From the NCBI GenBank assembly GCA_027627225.1, contig CM051034.1:16972980-17036979 (forward strand): a DNA stretch of 64,000 nucleotides. Direction: 5' to 3'. The notes under the pieces were generated by a model, which was given only the letters and a program-made list of their open reading frames with translations, had not been told where the DNA came from and did no database searches. Positions 1 through 14,300 of this stretch are shown here, in pieces. The stretch comes from Congeria kusceri (Eukaryota; Mollusca; Bivalvia; Myida; Dreissenidae). The translations under genes were made by a program, and so were the position numbers. Positions within the stretch are counted from its first letter, which is position 1, and each line of letters opens with the position of its first letter.

Positions 1-3000
1 CGTGGTTCCCTGCACATGGATCTGGAGATGTGGACGGAGGAGACTGTGAGACACAGCATGACCGTGGCCCACCTGTGCACGGACAGTCACCGAGACGCCA
101 TCATACGCACATGTCAGATGGTATGCTTAAGCCTGCATTCACCAACCCATTCTTAGAAAAAAATACTTCCATGTTCTCAGATGTACCCATTACCAGGGAT
201 CATATTATTTTTCGGTTTTGCCAGTCTGAGACCGAATGGGTTTGAAAAGGACCGATCAAAATGACTGGTATTTGGTCCGACCATTTTTCTTAAAATTATC
301 CAGTCACTATAAAAAATCGTGACAATCCCCTGATTTCAGTAAACAGTGAACACATTTTATGGCACTGTAGGTGCGAACGCTGGTGGATCAGTGATGCGTG
401 AATGACCCCAGTCATGTCACTATCGATTGATAATTGGAGTGCTTTTGATGCAGCTTTTTGACTGTGTTATGTTACTGACACCGATCGATCTCTGATAATA
501 ATCTCAGAGTGTACTCCACGATAAAATCATGTCCGGTTACTATAGAGACTGATAAAAGCAGCCGCATGTAATCCTTGTGGATTCGTTGCATAATAATTTT
601 ATGTACTGTGCTGCATTCATAATGATAATAAAATATCCACAGTAATATGACATTTAACTAAACATCGTAGTAAAAAGTTCAATACGTTTAAAGTTTGTTT
701 GTTAGTTGGCTTAATTGACGCTCATGACGTCACATAGTAAATTTTAAAGTACAAAGGGACCATATTGTATTACATTATATTTTAACTTCAGTTCAGCAAA
801 ACTCATATATCAGACATAGAAACCTAAAAGTTTATTGAAGATTAAGATATGGAAACTTTGAAATTTATAATTATAATTACAATACACAATTTTGGAAATA
901 CCCTATTTTTGGGATACACATAATTCGGATACAGAATGGGCGTTTTTATGCCCCCACTTTAGAGGTGGGGGGCATACAGATTTGCCCTTGTCCATCTTCC
1001 AGTCGGTCCGTCTGATTTTTGTGTCGCGTATAATTCAAAAAGTATAACTGCTAGAATGATGAAACTCTATAAGCATATTCATCGGCATCGGGGCTTGTGC
1101 ACCTGGGTATTTTGGTGCAGTTTTTTCCGACATCAGTGGAGTTATGGCCCTTTTTTAGCAAAAAAATACTTTTGGACTTGTGTCACGCGTAACTCAAGAA
1201 GTATTGCTGTTAGAGTGATGAAACTTTGCAAACATATTAATCAGCATGTGAACTTGTGCAAGTGGGTATTTTGGTGCAGTTTTTTCAGACATCAGCGGAG
1301 TTATGGCCCCTTTTTTAGCAAAAAATGACATTTTTGGACTTGTGTCGCGTGTAACTCAAAAAGAATTATTGCAAGAGTGATGAAACTTATAAACATATTA
1401 ATCAGCATGTGAACTTGTGTACCTGGGTATTTTGGTGCAGTTTTTTCAGACATCAGTGGAGTTATGACCATTTTTTAGCCAAAAAATTACATTTTTGGAC
1501 TTGTGTCGCACATAACTTAAAAAGTATTGCTGCTACAGTGATGAAACTTATATACATATTAATCAACATGTGAACTTGTGCACCTGGGTATTTTGGTGCA
1601 GTTTTTTCTGACATCAGTGGAGTTATAGCCCTTTTTTTAGCAAAAAATGACATTTTTGGACTTGCGTCGCGTGTAACTCAAAAAGTATAATTGCTAGAGT
1701 GATGGAACTTTATAAACATATTCATCAGCATGTGAACTTGTGCACCTGGGTATTTTGGTGCATTTTTTCCGTTATCAGCAGATTTTTGTGACAACCAGCG
1801 GAATGTGGGGCATCTGTGTCTTACGGACACATGTCTGGTTATTGTACTTTTTGAACTACATTACCTTTACATTTTTGTGAAGTTCATACTCACAAAAGAC
1901 ATAGAAATTAAAATTTATTGAAGACTGAGGTGTAAAAACTGTGAAAATAATAGTTATATTTTAAAATACGCATGTTCGGACATGCACCATTTTCGGGTAC
2001 ACAAAGTTCGGATACAACATGAGCGTGATCGGCGGACCTCAGGGCCGACTGACTTCCTAGAACAATATCAGTTTTCATGCTAATTTTTTCAAAGCACTTG
2101 CCAGTTCGGGCAAGCTTGTTAGCAAAACCACTTGCCCGAAATCTGTTTAACTTGTCCGATGTAGTTCATTTCAAATGGTACTCTACAGCAATATAAAAAA
2201 ATGATGATTTTTTTAATTTTTGTTTTATTTCTATAAACATTTCATCTTGTTTTTGTTGTTCTCTCTCAAAATACGTAAGGTTCGATCATCATATTTTGTG
2301 CTTCCTGCGTCACAATGTGATTTAAACGATTAACAGGTATATATTTAGGGTCAAAAAGGTACGTGGCTCCACTAATAAGGAGCAGGATGGAAAGCTGGAC
2401 CAATTTGTTGATATTTTCTAATAAATTGGTAACACGCTTAAGTGCTTCTAATTATGGTTTTCTAACAAAGTCTAAAAATTTATTGGATTTTAAAACAACA
2501 AAGTCTATTTATTGGATGTTTGCAAAAATATTATTTTTTAAGAGATTAAACATTTCTGCCGCAGATGGGCAGCAGAGCGAAGAGAAAAAAGGATCAGGTG
2601 CAGCAATCGCTATTTCGCTTTCGGAAATTCCCTTTTTAAACTGCATGCTACATTTGACGAAAGTAGTTCCAAAATAGTTCATACCAAAAAGCAGTATTTC
2701 AAAGCAGTTTCACTTTTAAACAACATGCACTTTTAGAATTTTTTAATATTCACAATTGAGCTTCAATACTTATTTATATATTTGTTACTTATCGCAAACA
2801 ATGCAAATATATGCATACTTCACTTTCAGACAAACTAGTATGTACTCCAAAATTTCCCTTTCAACTAAAGCAGCCTGCATATTAAGCTTTTAACAAAGAA
2901 GGGTTTAGTCGACTACGATCAATTGTCTGTATATTTCAATAAGCGTCTACACAATAATAAAGACCTCACAGCATCATGACATCATATGTTTATGTGTAAA

Positions 3001-6000
3001 TACTCAGTGCCGATAATACAGGGGGTTTTGTATATATTTTCTTTGAAGAAACAACCTAAAAAGCCATTTTACATTGATTTTCTTTGTCCACACAGTATAT
3101 AAAGCGTATAAAAACACTTGCCAGATCGGGCAAGCATCTGGCATTTTCTGCTAGCCCGAAATCAAATCTACATGTCTCGGGCATCGGGCAACCCAGTTAC
3201 GACGAAGACTGCAATATGATCCCTGCCCATTACCAATGTTGCCTATGTCATTAACAACAAGTTATAAATAACAAAATGATCTAATTAGAGTTGGTGAATA
3301 CCAAATTAACAGTGTTCTTAAAAGAGAACAGATTCAATAATATTCTTTATTCTAACATGTTAAGTCGAAGATTGTTGTGTTTTTATTCAGGTGATACAAG
3401 AAAAGTGTCGGGTGGTGGAGCTACACAGATCCTACCAGACTAGGGCAGACTACTCTGAGATCAGGTATGGACATGGTCAAATTGTGGGTATGGACATAAT
3501 AATATTGTTTGTATGGACATGGTCAAATTGTGGGTATGGACATAATAATATTGTTGGTATGGACATGTTTAAATTGTGGGTATGGACATAATCATATTGT
3601 TGGTATGGACATGGTTAAATTGTGGGCATGGAGATAATCATATTGTTGCTATGGACATGGTTAAATTGTGGTATGGACATGGTCAAATTGTGGGTATGGA
3701 CATAATCATATTGTTGGTATGGACATGGTCAAATTGTGGGTATGGACATGGTTAAATTGTGGGTATGGACATAATCATATTGTTGGTATGGGCATGGTCA
3801 GATTGTGGGTATGGACATAATCATATTGTTGGTATGGACAGGGTTAAATTGTGGGTATAGACATAATCGTATTGTTGGTATGACCATGGTCAATTTGTGG
3901 GTATGACCATGGTCAATTTGTGGGTATGAACATGGTCAATTTGTGGGTATGAACATGGTCAATTTGTGGGTATGGATATAATCATATTGTGGGTATAGAC
4001 ATGGTCAAATTGTGGGTACTGACATGGTCAAATTGTGACTATGGACATAGTTAAATTGCCGGTACTGACATGGTCAAATTTTGAGTATGGACGTGGTCAA
4101 ATTGTGGGTACTGACATGGTCAAATTGTGTGTGAGTACATGGTCAAACTGTGAGTGTGGACATGTTAAAATTGTGGGCATGCACTTGGTCAAAATATGGG
4201 TATGGACATGGTCAAGCTGTGGATTTGGGCATGGTCAAATTGTGGGTTCATACATGGTCAATTTGTGGGCATTGACAACATCAAATTGTAGGGATGAACA
4301 TTGCCATTTTGTGGGTGATAACGTGGTCTAATTGTTGGTACAGTCCAGTTCTTGACAATTCAGTTCAAATACTACATGTATGTCAAAAAGCAATGATTAA
4401 TCAATACATGTAAAAAAAAATAGTATGTATTTGTTTAAAAAAAAAGTTTTAATATTCAACCATTGTTTATGCTGTATTGATTCACTCACTTATTCAAATT
4501 TAAGTTTATTTATCGGTATATATGTGTGAAAATGCAATACTGCATACCTAATTTAGGTTAAAGTATTTTTTGTTTCAAAAGGCTAGATCCAAATTATCAA
4601 CAGTTTATAAAGGGGTTATAATTGATAAGTATGCGTGCGCTAATTAATCTCTTTGGTGTGATAACATTAAGCTGAGTGAAACCAATCAAGCACTTGGCTG
4701 AGATCTCTAACGATTTTAATTTTTGCATTGTGACCACAAATATGACAGCAATAATTACCGGTTTTACTGTAATGTAGCCTTACTTATCATACGTTACCTT
4801 CAGGGAGGAGTTCTGTGACTCGTGTGAGACGCTGACCGACGTGTTCTGTGAGCTGGAGAAGCACGTGAACATAGCCCTGCTGCACCTGATAGTGGACAAC
4901 TTCCGAGAGAGCACCGAGCTACTGGAGAGACTTGTGAAACAGGCCCTCAGGCAGGACACTGTGAGTACCATGTGACTTTTATAACGAGTTACAATTAACC
5001 TTTCCAAATTAACTTTCAACAATTACTTGCCATTTCAGGGCCCATTTGCTAACTTTAACGGACAGTTAAGCTAGCTTTTGGATGAGGTTTTTGATGTAAA
5101 TTAAATGTTGAAATTTTAAAATTTGCATTTATTTTAAGAAATTGATGTGCTCAAATAATTGTCAAATGCTTCATAAGCGAGATGCTTGTAATATTAGTTT
5201 TATTTACATCTAAAGTCAACAGGCCGTTAGCTTAAACGGCCGTTACAGTTTTGAGCAACTTTAGAATTTTTACTTGCCCAAAACATTTTGTACTAGCCCA
5301 AACTTTTTTAAATTAAAAATCAGCAACTAACAACAGTTCATCATTTTATTATTTAGAAATAACAAGTGTTATACAATTGTGTTGTACATGTGTTTCTCTA
5401 CTTAATTGTCCTTTTTGGCTTTTGTCTGATCCAGTTTACATATATCTCTGAAAGACTTGTTATGTTTTGCTACATAATGGGCAGTTCTAAATTTGATTTG
5501 ATTACTTCCCGGCGAGCGATGTACTAAGAATTTATTCTGTGTCCGACAATATTTTTGCTTACCACAGGCAATAAGGCCAGTGCTGAATTCGAAGACTGCC
5601 ATAGATCTTTCCAAATTTTGCCACGAACAGTTAAAACTCATCCCCAGCTAATTTTAACAGTATACTTTATGTTAATCGAACATCACCAGCTTTACTGCTA
5701 GCTCTTTTGTGAAACATATGTTAGACGTTAAACTTGTGATATCCAAGTGCAGGTATTGGATAAAATTGGAGATTAATTTGCATATGCATTATGATTTTGC
5801 CATCACCATCAAGCTAGACACAGTGAGTATGCCAGTCAGAATTGGGGTGTAAATTAAAATGAATTTTATTTTGAGAAAAAAAAACGCCAACAACACAAAA
5901 TAAGCATTATTTGTCATGGAAATGCATGGTTTGATTGTGTGAGTCGTGTTTGCATAGTAATGGTATATAGGCATACAAAGAATACATTCAAAAGATAGTT

Positions 6001-8383
6001 TCCACATTTACGTAAAAGCACTGTGTTCTGAATCTTCCCATGCAAAGGCGGTCTGTCCTGGATGTACATTCTATGCATTTTCTTCAGGCTGTGGCATTGG
6101 ACAGTCAAAGCAAATGCGTTTGTCAGTTTGAAGACTTTGTGGAGAAGATATGCCAGATATCGCTTCTTGCTGCTGCCAGCTCAACAGATGCCAGAAGTAA
6201 GTGCAGATTTAGTGTAAAACCTGGTCGTAGCAGATTCTCATAATATTTCTTTTTTTAACCGCCACTCAAATCAGTATAAATGCATGATTTCTCTTTATTC
6301 TTTTGTCTGGTTTTGTATGTCTTCATTTTGTGTTATCATCTGCTTTAAATACTTGTAAGATAAACTGTTATCAGTTATCAGTTCAACATTCACTGCCTAG
6401 TGGATAATATATATTTTAGTCATCTTACTAATTTTTTTTAGCTGTTTGATAAAATTTAGTTTTATAGAAAGCTTTTTGGACTTATTCTTCACATTAAATA
6501 CTATATTTTCCTATTTTGGGGTTAGCCAAACTGTTGACAATATTTTCAGAAGTGTACACAAAAATACTAAATTGTAACATTCCAGGGGTCCAAGTGATCC
6601 ATGTCAGCGTACAACGCCTTGAACATCTGGACCCCGACCTGGTATCCGCGGCGATGTCGCTGTCACACAGCCCCGACGACAGCAGTGCCATTGCCCACCT
6701 GAAGCTGCTCATGAAGCAGTGGACCTTCGAGATCACCAACCTCCTGCAGGTTATAGACGAGATGACCGACCCAAAGATGTTCATACTGGTCTCAGGTAGG
6801 TGCCAGAATAGAAAATAATCCTTCACAATCATAGTGGTGTATGGAGTTTCACCTTTTGTTTGAACATGATTGTAAAAGTGGCAGAATCGTATTTTGTCTG
6901 CCTGACATGTATGAGTTTACAGACCTATATATTTTTGCTTGATTATATTGAAAACCTGAACCTTATTAAGACCTTTTCGAGCCTGTTTCCTGGGTAGAAA
7001 CTGTGTTGGTGTCTATGTGAAAGATTGCTGGAATGCTTCCTGTGTAGGGATCAAACTCACATTGGCAGACACCCTATTCATAACACAACTGAATTTTGTA
7101 TGTTTTTGACAAATGCTGTTTAATACTTGCAGGTATAGTAATACATTTTGGTTTACATTCAGAGAGAAAGGTGGAGGAAGACATAAACACCTGCAATGGA
7201 AGCTTGTTGCTTGGCGACCAGGATTTGTTCAACGCCACTTTGCAGACGTTGCTGGGTCGCAGCCGACGGGTCGCCCAGATTGCAGAACAGATTGTAGACG
7301 CGCACACTGACCCTCTGTACAGGAACGGGCTGATGGCTTATGTACTGAAGCTGAAAAAAGGTGGGCGTCTAGCAGTCATGGAAATTAGCAGTTTGGCCAA
7401 GCAAGCTCGAATTCTTATATTATTTATTAAGAGTAAGAAATTGTTAAAGCGCCTGGCCCGGCTAGCTCAGTTTATAGACCGCTGGACTCTTAATCCGGGG
7501 TTCGTGAGTTCGAGCCCCAACCTGGCCACATAACTTGTGTGTGGATTGGTCATGAAATAATTTCTACGGCCATTCTCCCCCTACCTCTGATTCAAGTAGG
7601 GCAGTTGTCAGTTACTGGCACAAGTATGTGCACTTAGTACAATGTACTGGTAAACCGCTTAGATTGGCTAAGCTTGCCCATAAAAAGTATGAGTAGGTAA
7701 ACTGACAGTCGTTATATGAGTGAAATACTGAAATACTGAACAATACGGCGAAAAATCCAAATAAACAAACAAACAAATTGATAAAGCCAGCCTGTATAAA
7801 ACTGAGAATATCAGCAAGCCCGGTTCAAAATTAACCAGTGCTAATTTTGACCACTGGTCTTGTCCATGGTTGTTGGCATGAGTGCCTAAGTCTCTTTCAA
7901 GATACTGCCTTTTTTTTAAAAACAAGACAGTCCTTTTGTTATCACAGACACACTTTAATAACATTGCATATATCCAGGGATTTTATAATATTCATAGATA
8001 CTAAGTGCTTTCAAGTTATTATTACATTGTGTGTATACTACTCAAACTTCCCACTTAGAAATTATTTCAGATACGTAAATTACAGTACACTAATCTCTGT
8101 ATACTGTATGTATGTAATGTGTGCCAAAAAAGTTGTAATATAAGATAATTACATAACAAAGCAGTTGACTTATTGAATGCTCCAGCTATAACCGGTATGC
8201 GTCTAGCTGGAGAGAACATGCTGATAGACTTCTCCAGTGATGTATACAAGGGTGTCCTGCACAAGAGGTTTGACCAGCTACAAGACTCCCTGGCCAGGGT
8301 TAAAGTGGGCCTTAGTGATGCCAACCATCCCAGCATCCTTAGTCCTCTCAGACACAATGTTAGGAGACCTGAGAGGAAGTCAA
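1..8383 (+). CDS. Vinculin-like exons 1-7: end of D3 and D4-like helical bundles
   Basis: About 355 residues of predicted all-helical sequence. The first exon (ending [11 protein letters not shown]) fits the vinculin repeat pattern where a helix ends in an I-L-x-x-C-like motif. Exon 5 ([24 protein letters not shown]) matches the vinculin and alpha-catenin signature of a helix followed by 'MKxQW' and a 'LVDxATD'-type helix. Exons 6 and 7 continue collinearly to the end of the vinculin head ([17 protein letters not shown], then [10 protein letters not shown]). From this alignment the window enters the gene at about vinculin residue 510-520. Base 1 is inside an exon, so the true left boundary of exon 1 is unknown. 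Confidence 0.8.
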
Positions 8384-11300
8384 GTATGGAAACCACGCTT
8401 TATATGTGGCGCGTCATAATAAAACCGGTCTTTATGCATGTGTGTAAAGTGTCATCCCGGATTAGCCTGTGCAGTCCGCACAGGCTAATCAGGGACGGCA
8501 CTTTCTGCCTACAGTGGATTTATGTTTAGAAGAGACTTCCTTGAAACAGAAAATACCATACAAGTGGAAAGTGCCGTCCTGGATTAGCCTGTGCCGACTG
8601 CACAGGCTAATCCAGGACGACACTTTACGCACATGCATTAAGACCGGTTTTCTCACGATGTGCCACATATTGATTATATTTGTAATATCTTAGGTATATG
8701 TTGTTTTTTCATTGACCTAGATGCAAGCATATAGGTCAGCCACATTTGCCTGACATTCATGAACTCTGTGTTTGCATAATTTTGTGCTTGAATTGTTTCC
8801 TATATTTATACTCTGTTTTGGTCGTACACATGTTTCACGTGTTGATAGATACCATAACTGTAGTTTCATTTGTATACTCTCTCATCGATATAACTTGATT
8901 CCAGTGTGAAAACTAATATATTCATTATAACGGAATTATAATATATTCATTTATAAAGGTAAGTGTCATTCTTATGCATCCAAGCTACTCTATGGTGTAA
9001 CTAAAAACTAATGTCCCATTTGCAAATGGTGCCTGCCAGACAGCAGTTGCAATCGGGGGGTGGGAGCTGAAAATTTTGCCTCATCGGATGGCGCCCATGG
9101 GAGTTTAAGGAGTACTTAAAAGTTAACGGCGACAGGGCGATTTTTTCTGGGATCCGAAATTTACCGTTCATTTAAATCAGACGGCGCCCGGCTTATTTGT
9201 GACTTCGTTAGGCATAACAAGACACATTGCATCATTTAACCTGGAATCCAACCCATACTTTCCAGTGTGAAAGTAGGGCTGGGTTTATTCAATTAATATT
9301 TACCTAATATATCATTTGTGTTTGCCTTGTGACTAGATAGTACAGAAATCGAGGGTTGAGCATGGAAATGTTTTATATGCTTATAATTTCTTTATCAGAT
9401 AGTTTCACACATAGCTCTAGAAATTTTAATTGTTAACTTTGTAAAATTCAGTCAAAAACAAAGATGTCATTCAAACTTCTTGTCACATATTTTTATATTG
9501 TTTTCAGACGCTGAGGTAAATGTTCCTAACATAAAAGCCAGAGAGTCAGACAGACAGACTCCCAGAGTACCACAGCAACGACCTGTACAGGCTTCTCGCC
9601 ATGGTGACCGTATCGTTGCAACGTCTGTTCCGAATCTTCATCTGAAGCCACATAGGGCGGAACAGCTGACTCAGAAGTTGGACAAATACAAAAGCACAAG
9701 TTATGTGGAGTCCCCTGCAGGTGAAATATCAAGTAATGTTTCTGCATATCATTGAAAACCTGTAAATATTTAGGGCCCCGCAATTTTTTTGCTGATGCCC
9801 TATAGTAATCACCCTGTCTGTCTGTCCGTCTGTCTGTCCGTCCGTCCGCCGTCCGTCTGTCCGTCCGTCCACAGTTTTCATGATTTCATAACTTCAAAAC
9901 CGTTTCAGCTATTAATTTGAAACTTCATGGGTGGATAGATCTCATTAAGGAGAAGTGCAGTGCATAAGAACCATTACTCTGCACTTTATGGTTCTGGAGT
10001 TATTGCCCGTTGTTAATTTTTCATACTTCGTTTTTGCCTGGAGCATAACTCTTAGACTATAAGAGATATTAACTTGAAACTTCATAGGTGGATGGATCTC
10101 ATTGAGGAGAAGTGCAGTGCACAAGAACCGTTACTCTGCACTTCATAATTCTGGAGTCATTGCCCTTTGTTAATTTTTCATTTTCAGACGGAGTCAACTT
10201 TTGGTTTCAGCTCTCTAACTTGAGAACGAATTGAAATATTTTAATGAAACTTCATCCATAGATACCTTATATCGAGACCTGGCTTGGGATTACATAGGGG
10301 TTGGATGGGGTCACTTTCAAGGTCACCGTTACAAAAAAAAGAAAAACGGTTTCCGCTCAATTACTCGAGAACGAATTGAGCTATTGTAATTCAACTTCAT
10401 ACATAGATACCTTTTATCAAGACATCGCTTGGGATTGCATAGTGGGTGGGTGGGATCAAGGTCTAGGTCACCGTTACTAAAAATAGAACAACGGTTTCTT
10501 CTCAATTACTCAATAACAGATCGAGCTAGTGTAATGAATATAGAGGGAACATTCCTTGTGAATGCAACTCCTCCTACAGTTTCCAACAGACTTTCTTGAA
10601 ACTTGTCTTCATTGTTGAGGGTAATGTGTGGTTGTGCGTAAAGATGGGGATGTAAATTTGTCTCGCACATTCGGAAGCTATGTAACTTAAATTTTTCTTC
10701 CACCCTCACCTTCAAACATGCTATCATTCGGGGCCCGCTGCCACTCTTGTGACAAAGCTCTAGTTCATTTAAGAAATGCATGGTTTTTACATTTTCTCGG
10801 TATCTGTCGATATTTAGTCATTAATAGATACAAGTATTACATGTAGTACACATTATTGGATGGCTTTCATTTATACCTAGAGATTGAGTTTAAATAAGTT
10901 ATAACTAGGGATGGGACCGAATACTCGAATATTCGAATATTGGATAATATTCGAATATACAAAAACGAATACGAATATTCGATTTTCACATTTATTTAAA
11001 GAACAAATTTTTGTTGAAAGTCATGTTTTTTTCCAGTTTGATTGCAAAGTTAACATGAATTCCAGTCGTATTTCCTGCCTAGCAGGTGGGCAGGGGCAGT
11101 CTAACGTTTTAACAACACATGCCAAACATGTCTAATTAACGACAATTGATAATTGGCTTTAGTACCAAGTCTTGACAAGGGCCGCGAATTAACAGTTTGT
11201 AGTAGGCGCGAACATGACGCATTGTATCCACAAATAACAAAACTGGGCCATGTTGTGATAACGGTTCCACAGTTTGCACAAGGCGTACATTGTTGTTTAT

Positions 11301-14300
11301 TATTCTTAAGTGACATCTGTAAGGTTAACTTGTTTATAGTAAATTACAATTACTCTCCAAGTAAACCGATCAAAATGAATCCATTATCAGCCAATCAATC
11401 TCTTTAACAAAATAAGCATGATCTGGTCAATCTTAATATACATCACTTGTAAATTATTGTCCATTATATCAACACCGTATATTATACAAGAGTCTTTATT
11501 AATAAACAATGCCACCATCACCTGCTTGGAAGTACTTTATGCTGTCATTAGACAAAACCCAGGAAACGTGTAATCTGCACAGCAGATACAAGCTTCATGG
11601 TTCTGAAAAAAAAAATGGAAGGATTAACAAAATTAATTAACAATACATTTAACAATATCTTACATTTCTTTATATTTGCCTTACACTCACAAAGTTATAT
11701 CGCTCATTTACCAATGAAACAAGATAATACAACTACGTACACGAAGTATACATATTTCGGATAGGTAAATATTCGGACAGAGTGCCGTATATAGTAGTAT
11801 ATAGTAGTATTTACAAAACAAATATTCGAATACCTAAAACGAATATTCGAATATTGATTTAAGTATTTGGTCCCATCCCTAGTTATAACACTTTCTGAAG
11901 CAGTTTTTGGTCAGGAGTATGAAGCTTGGTAGTGTAAGTCAAGATATTTAAGTTTGTTGCATGTCAGATCCTACGTTGTTGAAAGAACTATGTGCTTATT
12001 GTGATTTAAAAAGATATGCTGTCCATAACCATGTTTCTGGGCAAAGGTTATCGGGCCAGTGCTGATTTTGATGACTCTGTATTGTAGCTGCGGACACGTA
12101 TCCATGGCAACTGGTGTCCGAGCTGCGGTCCTGGTGCACCAAGGGAGACAAGCAGCGGGTCAACCAACTGAGCACAGACCTGCTGGGCTGGACAAACCAT
12201 GTGGCGGAGGTTACCCAGGCAACTCTGAGACACTGTGGCGATAGCGTGAAACACAAGTGAGTGACCTTAATCTTAGGGCCAATAGTCACAAAGTTCGTAA
12301 GGGAAATCTTAGCTTATGGTGTACTCAATTGAAAATTTCAGATCTACTTTTTATGTGAAATACAAAGCTGTTTACACTGTAAAATCTTAAACCTCTGAGC
12401 AATATTTGGCTAGTTTGAAACAGTTTCATTTATATGTAAAAATGCGAAAAGACCTGTTCATGAAACTGTCACAGAATTTCAGTTTTGTTGACTTTGAGAA
12501 ATTTACTTGATTGAATGTCTTTCTCAGGTTTCCGCTCTCTAACAGTTTTTATCTGATCTTCACCAAACTTCTTGAAAATGTTTGTGGGCATAATATCTTG
12601 ACTAGGTTCAAGAATAAACCAACTCGCCCCAGGAACTGCAGAGTTATGACCCTTGAATTTTCTAAAGTTAGCCTTTTTAGTCATTTCCGTTCTCTAAGTC
12701 AGACAGTTTTCATTTGATCTTCACCAGACTCAATGAAAATATTTGAGGGCATAATATCTTAGCCAAGTTCGATGATCACCCAAATTGCCCCAGGGACTGC
12801 AGAGTTATTGCCCTTGATGTATCTCAAATATTCCCATTTACATGTAGCTGTTCCCGCTCTCTATGTGCAACATTTTTCATCCAATCTTCACCAAACTTGA
12901 TATTTTAAAGATTGCTTTTAACCTAGAGGGGGAATAACTGTTTTACAAACAGCTCTTGCTATTACTAGCATTTCATTTATCAATGGTTTCTGAGACGGAA
13001 TGAGTCCTGAGGAAGCACATCGATACAAACTTCATGTGTGTTATGTTGTTTTTTTGACATACTTATGCATGACATACATGTATGCGGGATGCACATGAAA
13101 AATGGTCACTGCATTTAACAGTAAAAATTTAAAGGGTTGAGTGTGAAACTATTGTATCTGATATAGAATGTCAATCAGTTACAACAGTTTCACTTTCTAC
13201 CCTTGATTGTTATATTGTCCAGGGAGATGACTGCTGTGTGTTACACGGTGGATGAGACGGTTTCAGAGCTGATACAGACGGCAAAGTGTGTGCTGCAGGG
13301 AGATTTCAGTCAGCTGGAGGGGTTCAATATGCAGTCACATTCCTGGGCCTCCAAGGTACAGCTGAGGCAAAACAAATCATCCCTTGAAACCCAAAAGGGT
13401 CTGTCAGCTGACGACACCTTCTAATTTTGAAGGAATGAAGTATTGCCATTATAAAGTCAGAGTTTTTTGTATGCCCCCACTTTCTGAGGGGGGGGGGGGC
13501 CATATAGATTTTTCCTTGTCCGTCCTGCTAGAGTGCTGCTAGAGTGATGAAACTTCCTTCAGCATTTGAACTTGTGCACCTGGGTATTTTGGTGCATCAG
13601 CAGAGTTTTGGCTTTTTTTTTTTTTTTTTAAATTACATTTTTGCACTCTAGTATAATCGCTACAGTGATGAAGTTTTATAGACAGGTTCATCAGCATGTG
13701 AACTTGTTAAATTCCAAGAAGTCAGTGAAAAGTCAGGGAAACACATGGCTGAAGGTAAAAAAATAATTTAAACAAATTAGCAGATTATGGCTATAGCAGT
13801 CTAAATGTGTTTTGAATTACTAAAATGTATGTTGAAATACATAATATGCAGATTTTTAGTCAAAAAAATATATCTTAACAGTTTTTGTAAATGTCCTAGT
13901 GTGACTTAAGTATGATTTGTTCATGGACTTCCCTTCCTGAAGATGTGGATGGCTAAAAGGGGAGGAGGAAGCCGTTGAAAATGGGTGGTTTTGGTCAGTG
14001 AAAAACTGGATTTAGTCACGGAAAAGTCATTGAAAAGTCAGGGAATTTTGTTTGCCCCAGGTGCTGGCAACCCAGTAATTGCATAGGGTTATTGACAACT
14101 GGCATAATATGGGGGCATCTGTGTCCTTTGAACACATGTCTAGTTTATTTTGAAGTACTTTTCATATTTAAAAAAATATGTGGAGTGGTGAAATCATGCA
14201 CAGATTGTTAATGCCAGGTGACAATAAGTTATTATTTTGGAACCTGTTTTGATACAACATCAGGTCTACTCTGAATGGTCATGTGATTCTTCTTCCTAAC

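Noticed and set aside
1056..1653. Open frames with repeated [16 protein letters not shown] strings
   Set aside because: They come from the 162-bp core units of a pearl-like element on both strands.
2363..2677. 104-codon open frame in intron 1
   Set aside because: No domain recognised, AT-rich, and lies within a repeat-bounded stretch of a vinculin-like intron.
5402..5641. 79-codon open frame on the - strand, thought to be a transposase fragment
   Set aside because: Only a vague resemblance to zinc-finger/hAT N-termini; no motif that could be defended.
7450..7531. tRNA-Lys(CTT) gene
   Set aside because: Boxes A and B and the anticodon loop are recognisable but D and T stems are broken and it is the head of a SINE with a TSD.
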